DNA from: Sulfurovum sp.
GTDB lineage: Bacteria; Campylobacterota; Campylobacteria; Campylobacterales; Sulfurovaceae
Assembly: GCA_027038155.1 (NCBI GenBank)
Contig: JALVXW010000328.1
Location: 1 to 6,226 of the forward strand
Reading direction: 5' to 3'
DNA: 6,226 bases
Shown here: positions 1 to 5,820 of the stretch, piece after piece
Numbering within the stretch: position 1 is the first letter of the stretch
How the letters are laid out: each line of letters opens with the position of its first letter
Program-made: the position numbers and the translations under genes
The notes under the pieces: generated by a model
Databases searched by the model: none
Told to the model about the DNA's origin: nothing
What the model saw: the letters and a program-made list of their open reading frames with translations, nothing else

Positions 1-856
1 ATGCAGGCACAAAACGGCTCTCTTGACGAGCAATTGCATAGATGAGTGCTTGTCTTTTTTTGGGCATCTCTTTGAGTGCATCACGATAAGGCATAGGAAA
101 ATAGATATCTTTAAATTTACTTGCTTTCGCTTTAATGTAAGTGTAGATACCTATGCTCTCTTGTGACTTGTACTCCTCCGCCAAGCTGTCAAGATTGTGA
201 CTTGACCTAATCTGTTTTTTTGTTTTTGCCCACGCAATAGGGTCTGTAATGTCAAAATGATCAAGATAGCTACGCTCTTTGATGTACTCTGTAATTGTTT
301 TGGGGTAGCGTGCTTTCATGCTGTCTGCTGCCATGAGTGTATAGATATTGACATCATGACTTTGACGTAATGCTTTAAGGTACTTCATACTGTTTGTGCT
401 AAGATAGAGCCAAAAGAGTGCCTTGTCTATATCTTCACGTTTTGTATAGTAGAGTCTGGCTGTCTCAAAATATTTTGCTGCTTCTTCTGCACGCCTCTCT
501 TTCATGAGAGCAAGACCTTTGTTGAAGTTTTTTTTGGCATGGTGGCGTATTTTCCAAGTGCTAGGTCTTTTTCGATGAAGCGTTGACGTACCTTTTGTAT
601 TGTAGTATATATTGGGAGCAAGACCTGTTTTGTTTTTGTAGGCTGTACGCAACTTTTTATTGAGTTTTGTTACCTCGGAGATTATCGTAGTAGCCTCAAG
701 AGGTGTGGTGCTTTTTTGCAAAAGAAATCGCCAGATATAGTAGTCTTTTTCGATGCTTTTTGGCATCTGATGCACGTGTGAAAAGCTGAAATATTTGGCA
801 TAAAGGGTTGTTGTACCAAAGAGTACCACAACCAGCAGCAAGAAACGTATAGACAT
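1..856 (-). CDS. slt: Soluble lytic murein transglycosylase, N-terminal 285 residues (runs off the window)
   Basis: Predicted periplasmic lytic transglycosylase, which cleaves the MurNAc-GlcNAc bond of peptidoglycan and leaves a 1,6-anhydro end. The frame opens at the ATG ending at 856 and stays open to base 1, so the C-terminus is missing. Residues 1-20 look like a signal peptide (basic start, LLLVVVLF core, LYA before K21). Residues about 35-265 are charged and helical, with repeat-like stretches such as ALMKERRAEEAAKYFETA near 116-133, as in the helical superhelix of Slt enzymes. The visible C-terminus reads YAIARQESRFVPA; E279 in this QES motif is the family's catalytic acid, so the catalytic domain has just begun when the window ends. 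The start lies 7 nt past the yggT stop with no clear Shine-Dalgarno sequence, suggesting translational coupling. Family assignment is strong; the exact subfamily is not decidable from this half. Confidence 0.9.
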   Translation of the reverse strand, partial: MSIRFLLLVVVLFGTTTLYAKYFSFSHVHQMPKSIEKDYYIWRFLLQKSTTPLEATTIISEVTKLNKKLRTAYKNKTGLAPNIYYNTKGTSTLHRKRPSTWKIRHHAKKNFNKGLALMKERRAEEAAKYFETARLYYTKREDIDKALFWLYLSTNSMKYLKALRQSHDVNIYTLMAADSMKARYPKTITEYIKERSYLDHFDITDPIAWAKTKKQIRSSHNLDSLAEEYKSQESIGIYTYIKAKASKFKDIYFPMPYRDALKEMPKKRQALIYAIARQESRFVPA

Positions 857-863
857 CTACAGG

Positions 864-1130
864 CTAGCTAAGAAGTAGATTTCGGATGATAATGTCAATT
901 GTCTGTAACCCAAAGATAATCACAAGAGGTGAGAGGTCAATCCCCGAAAAAAGAACAAAGGGCATTTTTTTGCGTACAAAAGCAAAGGCAGGCTCTGTGA
1001 GACGATAGAGTGTCTGCACAATAGGGTTGTAGGGGTCAGGTTGTACAAAACTTAAAAATGAGGCAATAATGATTACCCAAATATAGAGTGTCATTAGTGA
1101 GTGTACCAATCCGTATAGTTCAAGTATCAT
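864..1130 (-). CDS. yggT: YggT family integral membrane protein
   Basis: An 88-residue membrane protein. Two hydrophobic segments (about 10-29 and 60-86) flank a conserved amphipathic linker reading PDPYNPIVQTLYRLTEPAF, followed by a basic RKK and GIDLSPLV. That linker plus the SPL motif is the YggT signature. The protein is a single YggT unit; many proteobacterial homologues carry two tandem units. The molecular function is not settled; YggT proteins have been linked to osmotic tolerance and, in other bacteria, to cell-envelope or division loci. The ATG overlaps the TGA of the upstream GluRS-like gene by four bases (ATGA), and GGAG lies 8 nt before it, so the two are translationally coupled. 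The lytic transglycosylase follows 7 nt later. The same three-gene order occurs, from memory, in Campylobacter. Confidence 0.88.
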   Translation of the reverse strand: MILELYGLVHSLMTLYIWVIIIASFLSFVQPDPYNPIVQTLYRLTEPAFAFVRKKMPFVLFSGIDLSPLVIIFGLQTIDIIIRNLLLS

Positions 1131-2320
1131 GAGGCAATCTCCAGTATATATGATTTGATAAATGGGTATATCTCTGAGAGTTCAGGACCACTCTGCGTAC
1201 CTGTAAGGAGCATCCGCAAGGGTATGAAAAATGCAGGCTCTTCTAGTTTTGATTTCTCCATAAGGTATTGTATAAAGTCATCATACTCATGTAACACAGG
1301 AGCTTCCCAAATAAGCTTTTCAAGTATATGCATCTGCGTCTCCCACTTACCTTCAAATGTTTTTGGTGTAAAGATAGGTGTAATATGGGCTTTTAGCTCT
1401 TTAAGCGTTGCTGCACCATGCTCAATATAGAGTTTGGCAAGTTTGCCTATCTTCTCATCGGCAAATCCAAAAACTGTTGATAGCAGTTTATCATCTAATC
1501 TTTTAAGATGTTCTTTGTTTAAAAGACGCAGCTTGTCTATATCAAACAGTGCATGCTCTTTTGAGACTTTTTCAATATCAAACCATGCTATGGCTTCTGG
1601 GAGTGTAAAGAGCTCTTTGGGTGCATCGTTGTATCCTAGTAGAAGTATATGGTTGATAATCGCATCAGGGATATACCCCTCTTCAAAGAGCCATTGAAGG
1701 GTGTATGTTTGGTTCTCTTTGGTCTCTATGTCAGGAAGATAGAGATAGGTTGTATGCTCTTGGTAGCCTAAATATTTTTTGATAGACTCTAGCTGCTTTT
1801 GTTGTGGTTTTAGTCTCTCTTGTGCAACAATATACTCAATCCCCTCCAACATATCATCACAGGCTGTAGCAAAGAGAGCACTTGGTGTTGTATCGTTGTT
1901 TAAAATGACAAATGAGGTACTGGGATCCTCTTCATTTTTAATGCGTAAGCTAAAGGGTTTGGCACTTTTTTGAATGGTTTCAAGTGCTTGTTTCTCTTTA
2001 TGTACACATCTGCCGTTACAGACGTTATTCTCGCAGGTACAGATAAAGGCTTTACCCTCTTTAAGCAGCCCAATAGCCAATGTTTGGTGGATATTTTTTC
2101 TCTCGCTTTGGTGCAAAACAGTTGTATGTTTGAGTGCAAATTTCTCTAAAATCTGCATCATCTCTGTATCTTTGCCTTCAATCACCGCCTCTTTGTCCAA
2201 ATCTTCTATACGCACAGTAAAAGGGGCTTGACGCTGTTGAGAGAGAAGATAGTTGAGTATAGCAAGACGTAAGTTGTCTATATCCATATCTTTGGTAGGA
2301 GCTATGGCAAATCTAAACAT
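1127..2320 (-). CDS. Glutamyl-tRNA synthetase-like protein with degenerate active site (probable pseudoenzyme)
   Basis: A 397-residue GluRS homologue, shorter than the usual 430-470. The N-terminus RFAIAPTKDMDIDN is the RFAPSPTGDMHIGN block of active enzymes, but HIGH has become D13-I-D-N16 (CAT to GAT and GGC to GAC would each take one base change). RIEDLD (37-42) is kept. A CTC...CNGRC cluster (C94, C96, C101, C105) matches the zinc-knuckle region. The RGEDH-type motif reads AQERL (166-170). The KMSKS loop is missing: LPDIETKENQTYTLQWL (195-211) lacks about seven residues against the normal GKKMSKR loop. The C-terminal anticodon-binding half is well kept (DIDKLRLLNKEH, PLRMLLTGTQSGPELSEIYP). 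GluQ-RS is the opposite case, keeping catalysis and losing this half. The frame is intact, with GGAGAG 7 nt before the ATG, so it looks expressed. A working GluRS should exist elsewhere. Family membership is certain; loss of aminoacylation is inferred. Confidence 0.85.
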   Translation of the reverse strand: MFRFAIAPTKDMDIDNLRLAILNYLLSQQRQAPFTVRIEDLDKEAVIEGKDTEMMQILEKFALKHTTVLHQSERKNIHQTLAIGLLKEGKAFICTCENNVCNGRCVHKEKQALETIQKSAKPFSLRIKNEEDPSTSFVILNNDTTPSALFATACDDMLEGIEYIVAQERLKPQQKQLESIKKYLGYQEHTTYLYLPDIETKENQTYTLQWLFEEGYIPDAIINHILLLGYNDAPKELFTLPEAIAWFDIEKVSKEHALFDIDKLRLLNKEHLKRLDDKLLSTVFGFADEKIGKLAKLYIEHGAATLKELKAHITPIFTPKTFEGKWETQMHILEKLIWEAPVLHEYDDFIQYLMEKSKLEEPAFFIPLRMLLTGTQSGPELSEIYPFIKSYILEIAS

Positions 2321-2337
2321 AGATACTCTCCAGAAAG

Positions 2338-3078
2338 TTATGCATGTAGATAATACTCTAGCGTATAGGCTAAATCTTCATCTAAATCCATATTGTTTTT
2401 CATCCAGTTTATATAGCCACTATCTCTTTTGGCTATCTCTTTAATCTCTTTGTCTTTGTATTTTCCAAATTTGAATGTTTTCAGCAGCACAGGTGTTTGG
2501 GTTAGCTCTGCAAGCTTTACCATAGGGTTGCTATCTGGATACTTCTCTTGTGTAAGTTGGACCAGTCTTGAGAGGAGTAGTTTCATTACAAGTACGTCAC
2601 CTATGGCATCGTGAGCTTTGATGACAATATTCATCTTTTTTGCCTCTGCCTCTTCAGTACGATAAAGCTCCAACGCATAACGTAGATACTGCAATCGATG
2701 GTGAGGAGAGTCAGGGAGCAGGTGTTTTGCACAACGCAGTGTATCTATGAGGGTATAGTTGTTTTTAAACCCCTCCTTTTTCAACATTCCCAAATCAAAT
2801 GATATATTGTGGGCAATAAGATAGTTCTCTTTGGTATTGTATGCTTCTAGTTTTTTGGTAAATGCCAATGCTTTGTAGGGAGGTTTGTTCTGTATTATGT
2901 CTGGGGTAATGTTGTGTACCTCCATCGCCTCTATGCCAATGGGAACATCTGCCAAACAGAGTTCATTATAAACCTCTATCGTCTCTCTATCGTGGACTAT
3001 CATCGCCCCTATTTGTATAATGCGGTCATTTTCGCCTGCACCGGTGGTTTCTGTATCAAAGAGTATATATTTTGCCAA
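2338..3078 (-). CDS. DEDDh-family 3'-5' exonuclease with C-terminal Exo X-like domain
   Basis: A 246-residue exonuclease of the DnaQ/RNase T/Exo X superfamily, removing nucleotides from 3' ends with two metal ions. All catalytic motifs are visible: Exo I FDTETTG (D8, E10), Exo II HNISFD (D95) and Exo III HDAIGD (H156, D161), the DEDDh signature. Residues about 202-228 (FKFGKYKDKEIKEIAKRDSGYINWM) match the small domain found at the C-terminus of Exo X-like nucleases. It is therefore probably a stand-alone DNA repair nuclease rather than the polymerase III proofreading subunit. The start is TTG, because the first in-frame ATG (residue 26) would remove the Exo I motif. TAGGG, overlapping the stop of the upstream gene, serves as Shine-Dalgarno sequence; the stop is in the same frame, so no earlier start is possible. 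It sits 9 nt after the outer-membrane gene and 17 nt before the GluRS-like gene. Confidence 0.88.
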   Translation of the reverse strand: MAKYILFDTETTGAGENDRIIQIGAMIVHDRETIEVYNELCLADVPIGIEAMEVHNITPDIIQNKPPYKALAFTKKLEAYNTKENYLIAHNISFDLGMLKKEGFKNNYTLIDTLRCAKHLLPDSPHHRLQYLRYALELYRTEEAEAKKMNIVIKAHDAIGDVLVMKLLLSRLVQLTQEKYPDSNPMVKLAELTQTPVLLKTFKFGKYKDKEIKEIAKRDSGYINWMKNNMDLDEDLAYTLEYYLHA

Positions 3079-3087
3079 AACTATACC

Positions 3088-3663
3088 CTAAAATTGAAAT
3101 GAAACACCCAAGTTCCATGAAGAGAGGTTGGTATTGACAAGCGTATCACTTTTGCCCAAATCTGTATAGTCAACAAAGAGCCCCAAACTTTTAGTTACAT
3201 TAAATTTGGCACCACCACCCCAAGAGAAGAGTGCATCATCACTGTTGCCCCCAAGGAGTCTGTTGGCGGTATAGTTGTTGAAGCTCACTCCAAGCAGTCC
3301 ATAGAGTGTAAAGATACCCATCTCATATTTGGGTTTGGTATAAAAGGCGATAGTCTCTGCTTTGTAGGTTCCAGAAAATATAGTGTTTTTTGTTTTGGAA
3401 TCAAATGCAATCTCAGAAGCGTTAAGATAGTATCTGCCCTCTACGCCTAAGTTTTTGCTAATATTGTATCCTGCAAGTAGCATTACACTGTCAGATGAAG
3501 CATCCAACATATTTTGTGTTGCTACACCCAATCCATCTACTGAGAGTTCTATATTTGTTGAGGCGTATGCTCCACCAACGTAGAGTCCATTATTTTCATC
3601 GGCTATAAGGCTAACAGAACCCAGTGTTGCTCCTATGAGAGCTAAAGATATTAATTTTTTCAT
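3088..3663 (-). CDS. Small outer-membrane beta-barrel protein (OmpA/OmpW-like porin family)
   Basis: A 191-residue predicted outer-membrane protein. MKKLISLALIGATLGSVSLIA is a clear signal peptide with likely cleavage before DENN, giving a mature chain of about 170 residues, right for an eight-stranded barrel. The mature part alternates hydrophobic and polar residues with barrel-type strands: GLYVGGAYAST, SVMLLAGYNIS, LGVEGRYYLN, AETIAFYTKPKY, FTLYGLLGVSF, LFSWGGGAKFNV, LGLFVDYTDLG. It ends in LGVSFQF, with the terminal Phe required by the BAM insertion machinery. No cysteine and no peptidoglycan-binding domain are present. Its ligand or role cannot be told. It is first in the five-gene minus-strand unit, directly behind a candidate promoter, with AAGG 8 nt before its ATG. 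An envelope protein leading an operon with a nuclease and a GluRS relative is unusual; it may also have its own shorter transcript. Confidence 0.85.
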   Translation of the reverse strand: MKKLISLALIGATLGSVSLIADENNGLYVGGAYASTNIELSVDGLGVATQNMLDASSDSVMLLAGYNISKNLGVEGRYYLNASEIAFDSKTKNTIFSGTYKAETIAFYTKPKYEMGIFTLYGLLGVSFNNYTANRLLGGNSDDALFSWGGGAKFNVTKSLGLFVDYTDLGKSDTLVNTNLSSWNLGVSFQF

Positions 3664-3701
3664 AACGTTACCTTAAAAAGATATAGAATATTTTTTATTT
3701 A

Positions 3702-3707
3702 ACTATA
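3702..3707 (-). promoter_or_regulatory. Candidate extended -10 promoter for the outer-membrane gene and the minus-strand operon
   Basis: On the minus strand this reads TTGCTATAGT, an extended -10 (TG, one base, TATAGT) preceded by T-rich sequence, as is common for the main sigma factor of Campylobacterota, whose promoters often lack a -35 box. Transcription would begin near 3695, giving a leader of about 30 nt that contains AAGG before the ATG at 3663. No -35 hexamer is visible. Position and sequence support it; there is no experimental support. Confidence 0.5.
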
Positions 3708-3751
3708 GCAAAATTTAGATAAAAACTATCGTAATTCTATAGAGAAATGTG

Positions 3752-3757
3752 TATAAT
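3752..3757 (+). promoter_or_regulatory. TATAAT -10 box for psd and downstream genes
   Basis: A perfect TATAAT on the plus strand, 34 nt upstream of the psd ATG, in very AT-rich sequence. A start near 3764 gives a leader of about 27 nt carrying TTTAGGA (Shine-Dalgarno, 11 nt from the ATG, slightly long). No good -35 box is seen at 17 nt spacing. Together with the minus-strand -10 at 3702-3707 this makes a short divergent promoter region. Confidence 0.6.
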
Positions 3758-3790
3758 AGAGATTATTTTTATTTTAGGATTTTTAGATTT

Positions 3791-4606
3791 ATGAAAAAAC
3801 ACTATACTTCAGTTATCTCATCGGCTTTTGGAAAGTTTGCCTCCAAAGAGTTCCCTTCGCTTATACAGCATTTTATTAATGCCTCATATGTTAAACTCAT
3901 GGGGCTAGATATGTCACATTTTGATGCACCAAGTAGCTACCCTACACTCAACAAACTCTTTACACGAGCCTTTGTGACACCACCAGTACTACCAGAGGAT
4001 AGCCAAGCTCTTATCTCTGGAGTTGATGCCCTTATTACTGATGCAGGTACCATAACAGAAGGGAGAGCCTATCAAATTAAAGGGATGTCTTATGATATAG
4101 AGAGGCTTTTTGGGGTATTCCATGCTGGTTTGGCAAAAAAGCTTGAAGGAGGGGAGTTTATCAACTTTTATCTTTCGCCCAAAGATTACCATCGTTACCA
4201 TATGCCTATGAAACTCAAAATTGTGAGTCTTACGCATATTCCTGGCAAGCTCTATCCTGTCAACTTCCCACTGCTTAGAAACATGCCCAATCTTTTTATA
4301 GAAAATGAGCGTGTTGTGATTGCGTGCGAAGATGAAAAGGGTAGGGTGCAGGTACTGGTACTCGTAGGTGCACTCAATGTAGGAAAAATGGTAGTCACTT
4401 TTGAAGAAAATATACGCACCAATTCAGAGATAAGAGAACCCAAACACTATACCTATGAAGATTTGGTACTCGACAAAGGAGAGATGTTTGGCTGGTTTGA
4501 GATGGGCTCTACAATGCTTATGTTCTCGGAAAAAGGGAGCATCTTCCCTCAAGTGGCAATAAATCAAAAAGTACACTTTGGTGATATTGTAGGAAAGATA
4601 ACCTAA
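3791..4606 (+). CDS. psd: Phosphatidylserine decarboxylase proenzyme
   Basis: A 271-residue pyruvoyl-dependent enzyme that decarboxylates phosphatidylserine to phosphatidylethanolamine at the inner membrane, the last step of PE synthesis. Visible landmarks are GVDALI (D79, matching the self-cleavage Asp of the E. coli enzyme), SPKDYHRYHMP (D132, H134, H137), the VGALNVGKM strand, and EMGSTMLMF near the C-terminus. The chain is expected to cut itself between G239 and S240; S240 becomes the pyruvoyl group on a small alpha subunit of about 32 residues. MGST replaces the more usual LGST and should be tolerated. I chose the ATG at 3791 because the longer in-frame GTG frame (3749) begins within the promoter and its codons run through TATAAT. 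The 64-aa gene begins 12 nt downstream, suggesting co-transcription. Confidence 0.95.
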   Translation: MKKHYTSVISSAFGKFASKEFPSLIQHFINASYVKLMGLDMSHFDAPSSYPTLNKLFTRAFVTPPVLPEDSQALISGVDALITDAGTITEGRAYQIKGMSYDIERLFGVFHAGLAKKLEGGEFINFYLSPKDYHRYHMPMKLKIVSLTHIPGKLYPVNFPLLRNMPNLFIENERVVIACEDEKGRVQVLVLVGALNVGKMVVTFEENIRTNSEIREPKHYTYEDLVLDKGEMFGWFEMGSTMLMFSEKGSIFPQVAINQKVHFGDIVGKIT

Positions 4607-4618
4607 AAAAGGATTTTT

Positions 4619-4813
4619 ATGCAAATTAAAGAGATGCAGGAGTATGCCCAAATACGCGTAAAAGCCAGAGCCTATCTCTGTTATATTATGGGACGTAATA
4701 TCTCCAATATTATAAAAGATGGTGATATAGAACGTGTGCTTGTAAGCAATACAATGGTGGTGACTTCGGCATTTCCTATCTATGATGAGAATGATACGCT
4801 ACTCTCCTGGTAA
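4619..4813 (+). CDS. Conserved-looking hypothetical protein, 64 residues
   Basis: I do not recognise this protein. It has a good ribosome site (AAGGA, 5 nt before the ATG) and lies 12 nt after psd on the same strand, so it is very likely translated from the psd transcript. The sequence begins with a polar, helix-prone segment (MQIKEMQEYAQIRVKARAYL), includes C21 and a short hydrophobic patch, and ends with beta-type VLVSNTMVVTSAFPIYDENDTLLSW. There is no signal peptide and no convincing membrane segment; it is probably a small cytosolic alpha/beta protein. Its last 23 bases overlap the start of the next small frame, which argues for coupled translation of the two. Confidence 0.7.
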   Translation: MQIKEMQEYAQIRVKARAYLCYIMGRNISNIIKDGDIERVLVSNTMVVTSAFPIYDENDTLLSW

Positions 4814-4925
4814 TTTGCAGTATGCCGTCTATTTGATAACGGGTGTCTCGTTGTTGTTGATTAGCCTCTCTATCTGTATCGAAGTCAACAGTATTACCCC
4901 ACTAAGTAAATACCCAAACTTTTGA
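4791..4925 (+). CDS. Small single-pass membrane protein, C-terminus rewritten by MITE insertion
   Basis: A 44-residue frame starting inside the end of the 64-aa gene (ATG at 4791; in-frame ATGs at 4782 and 4785 are alternatives). Residues about 10-31 (QYAVYLITGVSLLLISLSIC, then IEV) form one strong transmembrane helix, with R3 near the N-terminus and E31 after the helix. The frame enters the MITE at codon 35 and adds ITPLSKYPNF before a TGA within the element. If the MITE and one TA are removed, the frame continues as Ser-Ser-Glu-Asn-Asp-Asn-Lys-Lys-stop, with TAA at 5185-5187, one base before the HAD ATG. That clean junction is the main evidence that this was a real gene; it is now tail-altered but may still insert in the membrane. 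No match known to me. There is no strong Shine-Dalgarno sequence; reinitiation after the upstream gene is likely. Confidence 0.6.
   Translation: MIRYSPGNLQYAVYLITGVSLLLISLSICIEVNSITPLSKYPNF
4892..4918 (+). repeat. Left terminal inverted repeat of MITE copy 1 (with TA)
   Basis: Starts TATTACCCC and is an exact reverse complement of 5135-5161 over 27 positions, counting the self-complementary TA target. The corresponding repeat of copy 2 begins at 6031 and has one change (A4896 corresponds to G6035). Confidence 0.95.
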
Positions 4926-5100
4926 AAGAGTGAGAGGAGGTAAGATGTGAGTGAAAAAAGCTGTAGGACTAACTGGTTAATTCAAAGATTTTTTTGCTTG
5001 CAGGTTGCCTTCTCTCACTCTTCCCGAAGGGTGCAGTGCTTTCGCCCATACTCTGCGTTAGATTTTCTTGAATTCGCTAAGGCGAGTCCTTCAAAAATCT
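4926..5100 (+). ncRNA. Proposed structured RNA module A1 inside MITE copy 1
   Basis: Stem P1 pairs 4926-4943 with 5005-5022 (18 pairs, G-U at 4937/5011 and 4941/5007). A 2x2 purine loop follows (G4944 A4945 / G5003 G5004). Stem P2 pairs 4946-4962 with 4986-5002 (16 of 17 pairs; only G4960/A4988 fails). The apical part contains UAA-CUGG-UUA (4970-4979). Directly after P1 come CCCGAAGGG (5023-5031), GCTTTC (5038-5043), GCGTT (5055-5059), then a hairpin from 5060 to 5100 around TTTCTTGAATTCGCTAAG with an inner TCGC-TAAG-GCGA. Seen: complementarity and motifs. Inferred: that it is transcribed and folds. Module B (5852-6027) matches it part for part. A single-stranded DNA role in transposition is the main alternative. 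Confidence 0.55.
4935..4941 (+). promoter_or_regulatory. Consensus Shine-Dalgarno AGGAGGT buried in stem P1
   Basis: AGGAGGT lies 5 nt before GTG 4947, which opens a 70-codon frame ending in the right terminal repeat. All of its bases are paired in P1 (with 5007-5013), so it would be hidden in the folded RNA. The motif is absent from the equivalent stem of module B, so it may simply be a consequence of this stem's sequence. Confidence 0.35.
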
Positions 5101-5134
5101 GCCTTGATTATGAACGAAATCACAGCATCAAAAA

Positions 5135-5161
5135 TTTGGGTATTTACTTAGTGGGGTAATA
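5135..5161 (-). repeat. Right terminal inverted repeat of MITE copy 1 (with TA)
   Basis: Ends GGGGTAATA and pairs exactly with 4892-4918. Its TAA also supplies the stop of the frame that spans the MITE interior. In a transcript the two repeats would form a 27-bp outer stem enclosing the inner fold. Confidence 0.95.
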
Positions 5162-5188
5162 GTAGTGAAAATGACAACAAGAAGTAAA

Positions 5189-5812
5189 ATGATAAAGAAA
5201 AAACTTATTATTTTTGATATGGATGGGACACTGGTAAACAGCTCTATCACTATAGCCAATGCCATTAACTATGTGCGTAAAAACCTAGGTTTTGAGCCTA
5301 TGGAGCCAGAGAAGATTTTACGTTTGGTTAATGACCATACGATTAATCCTGCTCAGACCTTTTACCACGCCAAAGCCTTTGATGCAGACCATGAGCGATG
5401 GTTTTCTGAGTATTATAGTAAAAATCACGATAAAGAGCTGGTACTCTATGAGGGCATAAAAGTATTATTGGAGTCACTTAAATCCAAAGGCTATAGCCTC
5501 GCAGTAGCTACCAATGCCTACCGAAAATCCACTTTAGAGTCATTGGGGTATTTGGAGATTATGGATCTTTTTGATGCTATAGGGTGTTATGATGATGTAG
5601 CAGAGGGCAAACCAGCTCCAGATATGCTTTATAAGGTATTGGATGAGGTAGGATGTAGTGCAGATGAGGCTCTTTTTATCGGTGATGGTCCACGTGATGC
5701 AGAGGCTGCCAAGCGTGCGGGTATGGAGTATATTATGGTAGATTGGGGGTTTACAGAACATAGCAATGCCATAAGGTCTGTAGAGGCACTAAAGGTGTTA
5801 CTGTTGGGTTAA
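5189..5812 (+). CDS. HAD superfamily (subfamily IA) phosphatase, phosphoglycolate-phosphatase-like
   Basis: A 207-residue phosphohydrolase of the Gph/PGMB type. Motif I is FDMDGTLV (nucleophile D10, general acid D12), motif II VATN (T108), motif III GKPAPD (K141) and motif IV FIGDGPRDAEAAKRAGM (D166, D170). Residues about 15-85 form the helical cap that sets substrate choice. The substrate cannot be read from sequence; phosphoglycolate or another small sugar phosphate is typical. I chose ATG 5189: it has AAGAAG 4 nt upstream, begins IKKKLIIFDMDGTL as family members do, and sits one base after the reconstructed stop of the preceding peptide. GTG 5165 and ATG 5171 are in-frame alternatives but use sequence that was the tail of the neighbour. 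The MITE now separates it from psd, so its expression may have changed. Confidence 0.92.
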   Translation: MIKKKLIIFDMDGTLVNSSITIANAINYVRKNLGFEPMEPEKILRLVNDHTINPAQTFYHAKAFDADHERWFSEYYSKNHDKELVLYEGIKVLLESLKSKGYSLAVATNAYRKSTLESLGYLEIMDLFDAIGCYDDVAEGKPAPDMLYKVLDEVGCSADEALFIGDGPRDAEAAKRAGMEYIMVDWGFTEHSNAIRSVEALKVLLLG

Positions 5813-5820
5813 GCTCTTCA

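Larger units (their letters stand above)
4894..5159. mobile_element. MITE copy 1, complete (266 bp, TA target duplication)
   Basis: Perfect 25-bp terminal inverted repeats beginning TTACCCCACTAAGT, flanked on each side by TA (4892-4893 and 5160-5161). Beyond TA the symmetry stops (G on both sides), which fits a duplicated TA target as made by IS630/Tc1-mariner transposases. No transposase is encoded, so movement must depend on an enzyme supplied from elsewhere. A second copy, 3 substitutions different over 194 bp, starts at 6033, so the family moved recently. The interior is not a shrunken transposase as far as I can see; it holds the structured module described separately. It interrupts a compact operon. 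Confidence 0.9.

Noticed and set aside
1127..2320. GluRS-like gene as a frameshifted pseudogene or sequencing error
   Set aside because: The frame is continuous and aligns end to end with GluRS; the motif losses are substitutions and one in-frame deletion at separate sites.
1155..2444. Plus-strand open frames opposite the GluRS-like and exonuclease genes
   Set aside because: Low-complexity Ser/Leu-rich antisense translations of clearly coding minus-strand sequence, without ribosome sites.
3749..3790. Longer psd reading frame from GTG 3749
   Set aside because: Its codons run through the TATAAT box and have no ribosome site; ATG 3791 begins with a family-like MKKHYTS.
4814..4891. Minus-strand coding fragment cut by the MITE
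   Set aside because: A minus-strand frame is open here, but the plus-strand membrane frame is better: it has a hydrophobic helix and rejoins exactly after excision.
4947..5159. 70-residue protein inside MITE copy 1 as a real CDS
   Set aside because: No recognisable domain, both differences between copies change residues, and module B does not keep the frame; kept only as a finding.
5165..5188. Longer HAD reading frame from GTG 5165 or ATG 5171
   Set aside because: These bases reconstruct as the tail of the preceding peptide; ATG 5189 has the better ribosome site and family-like start.
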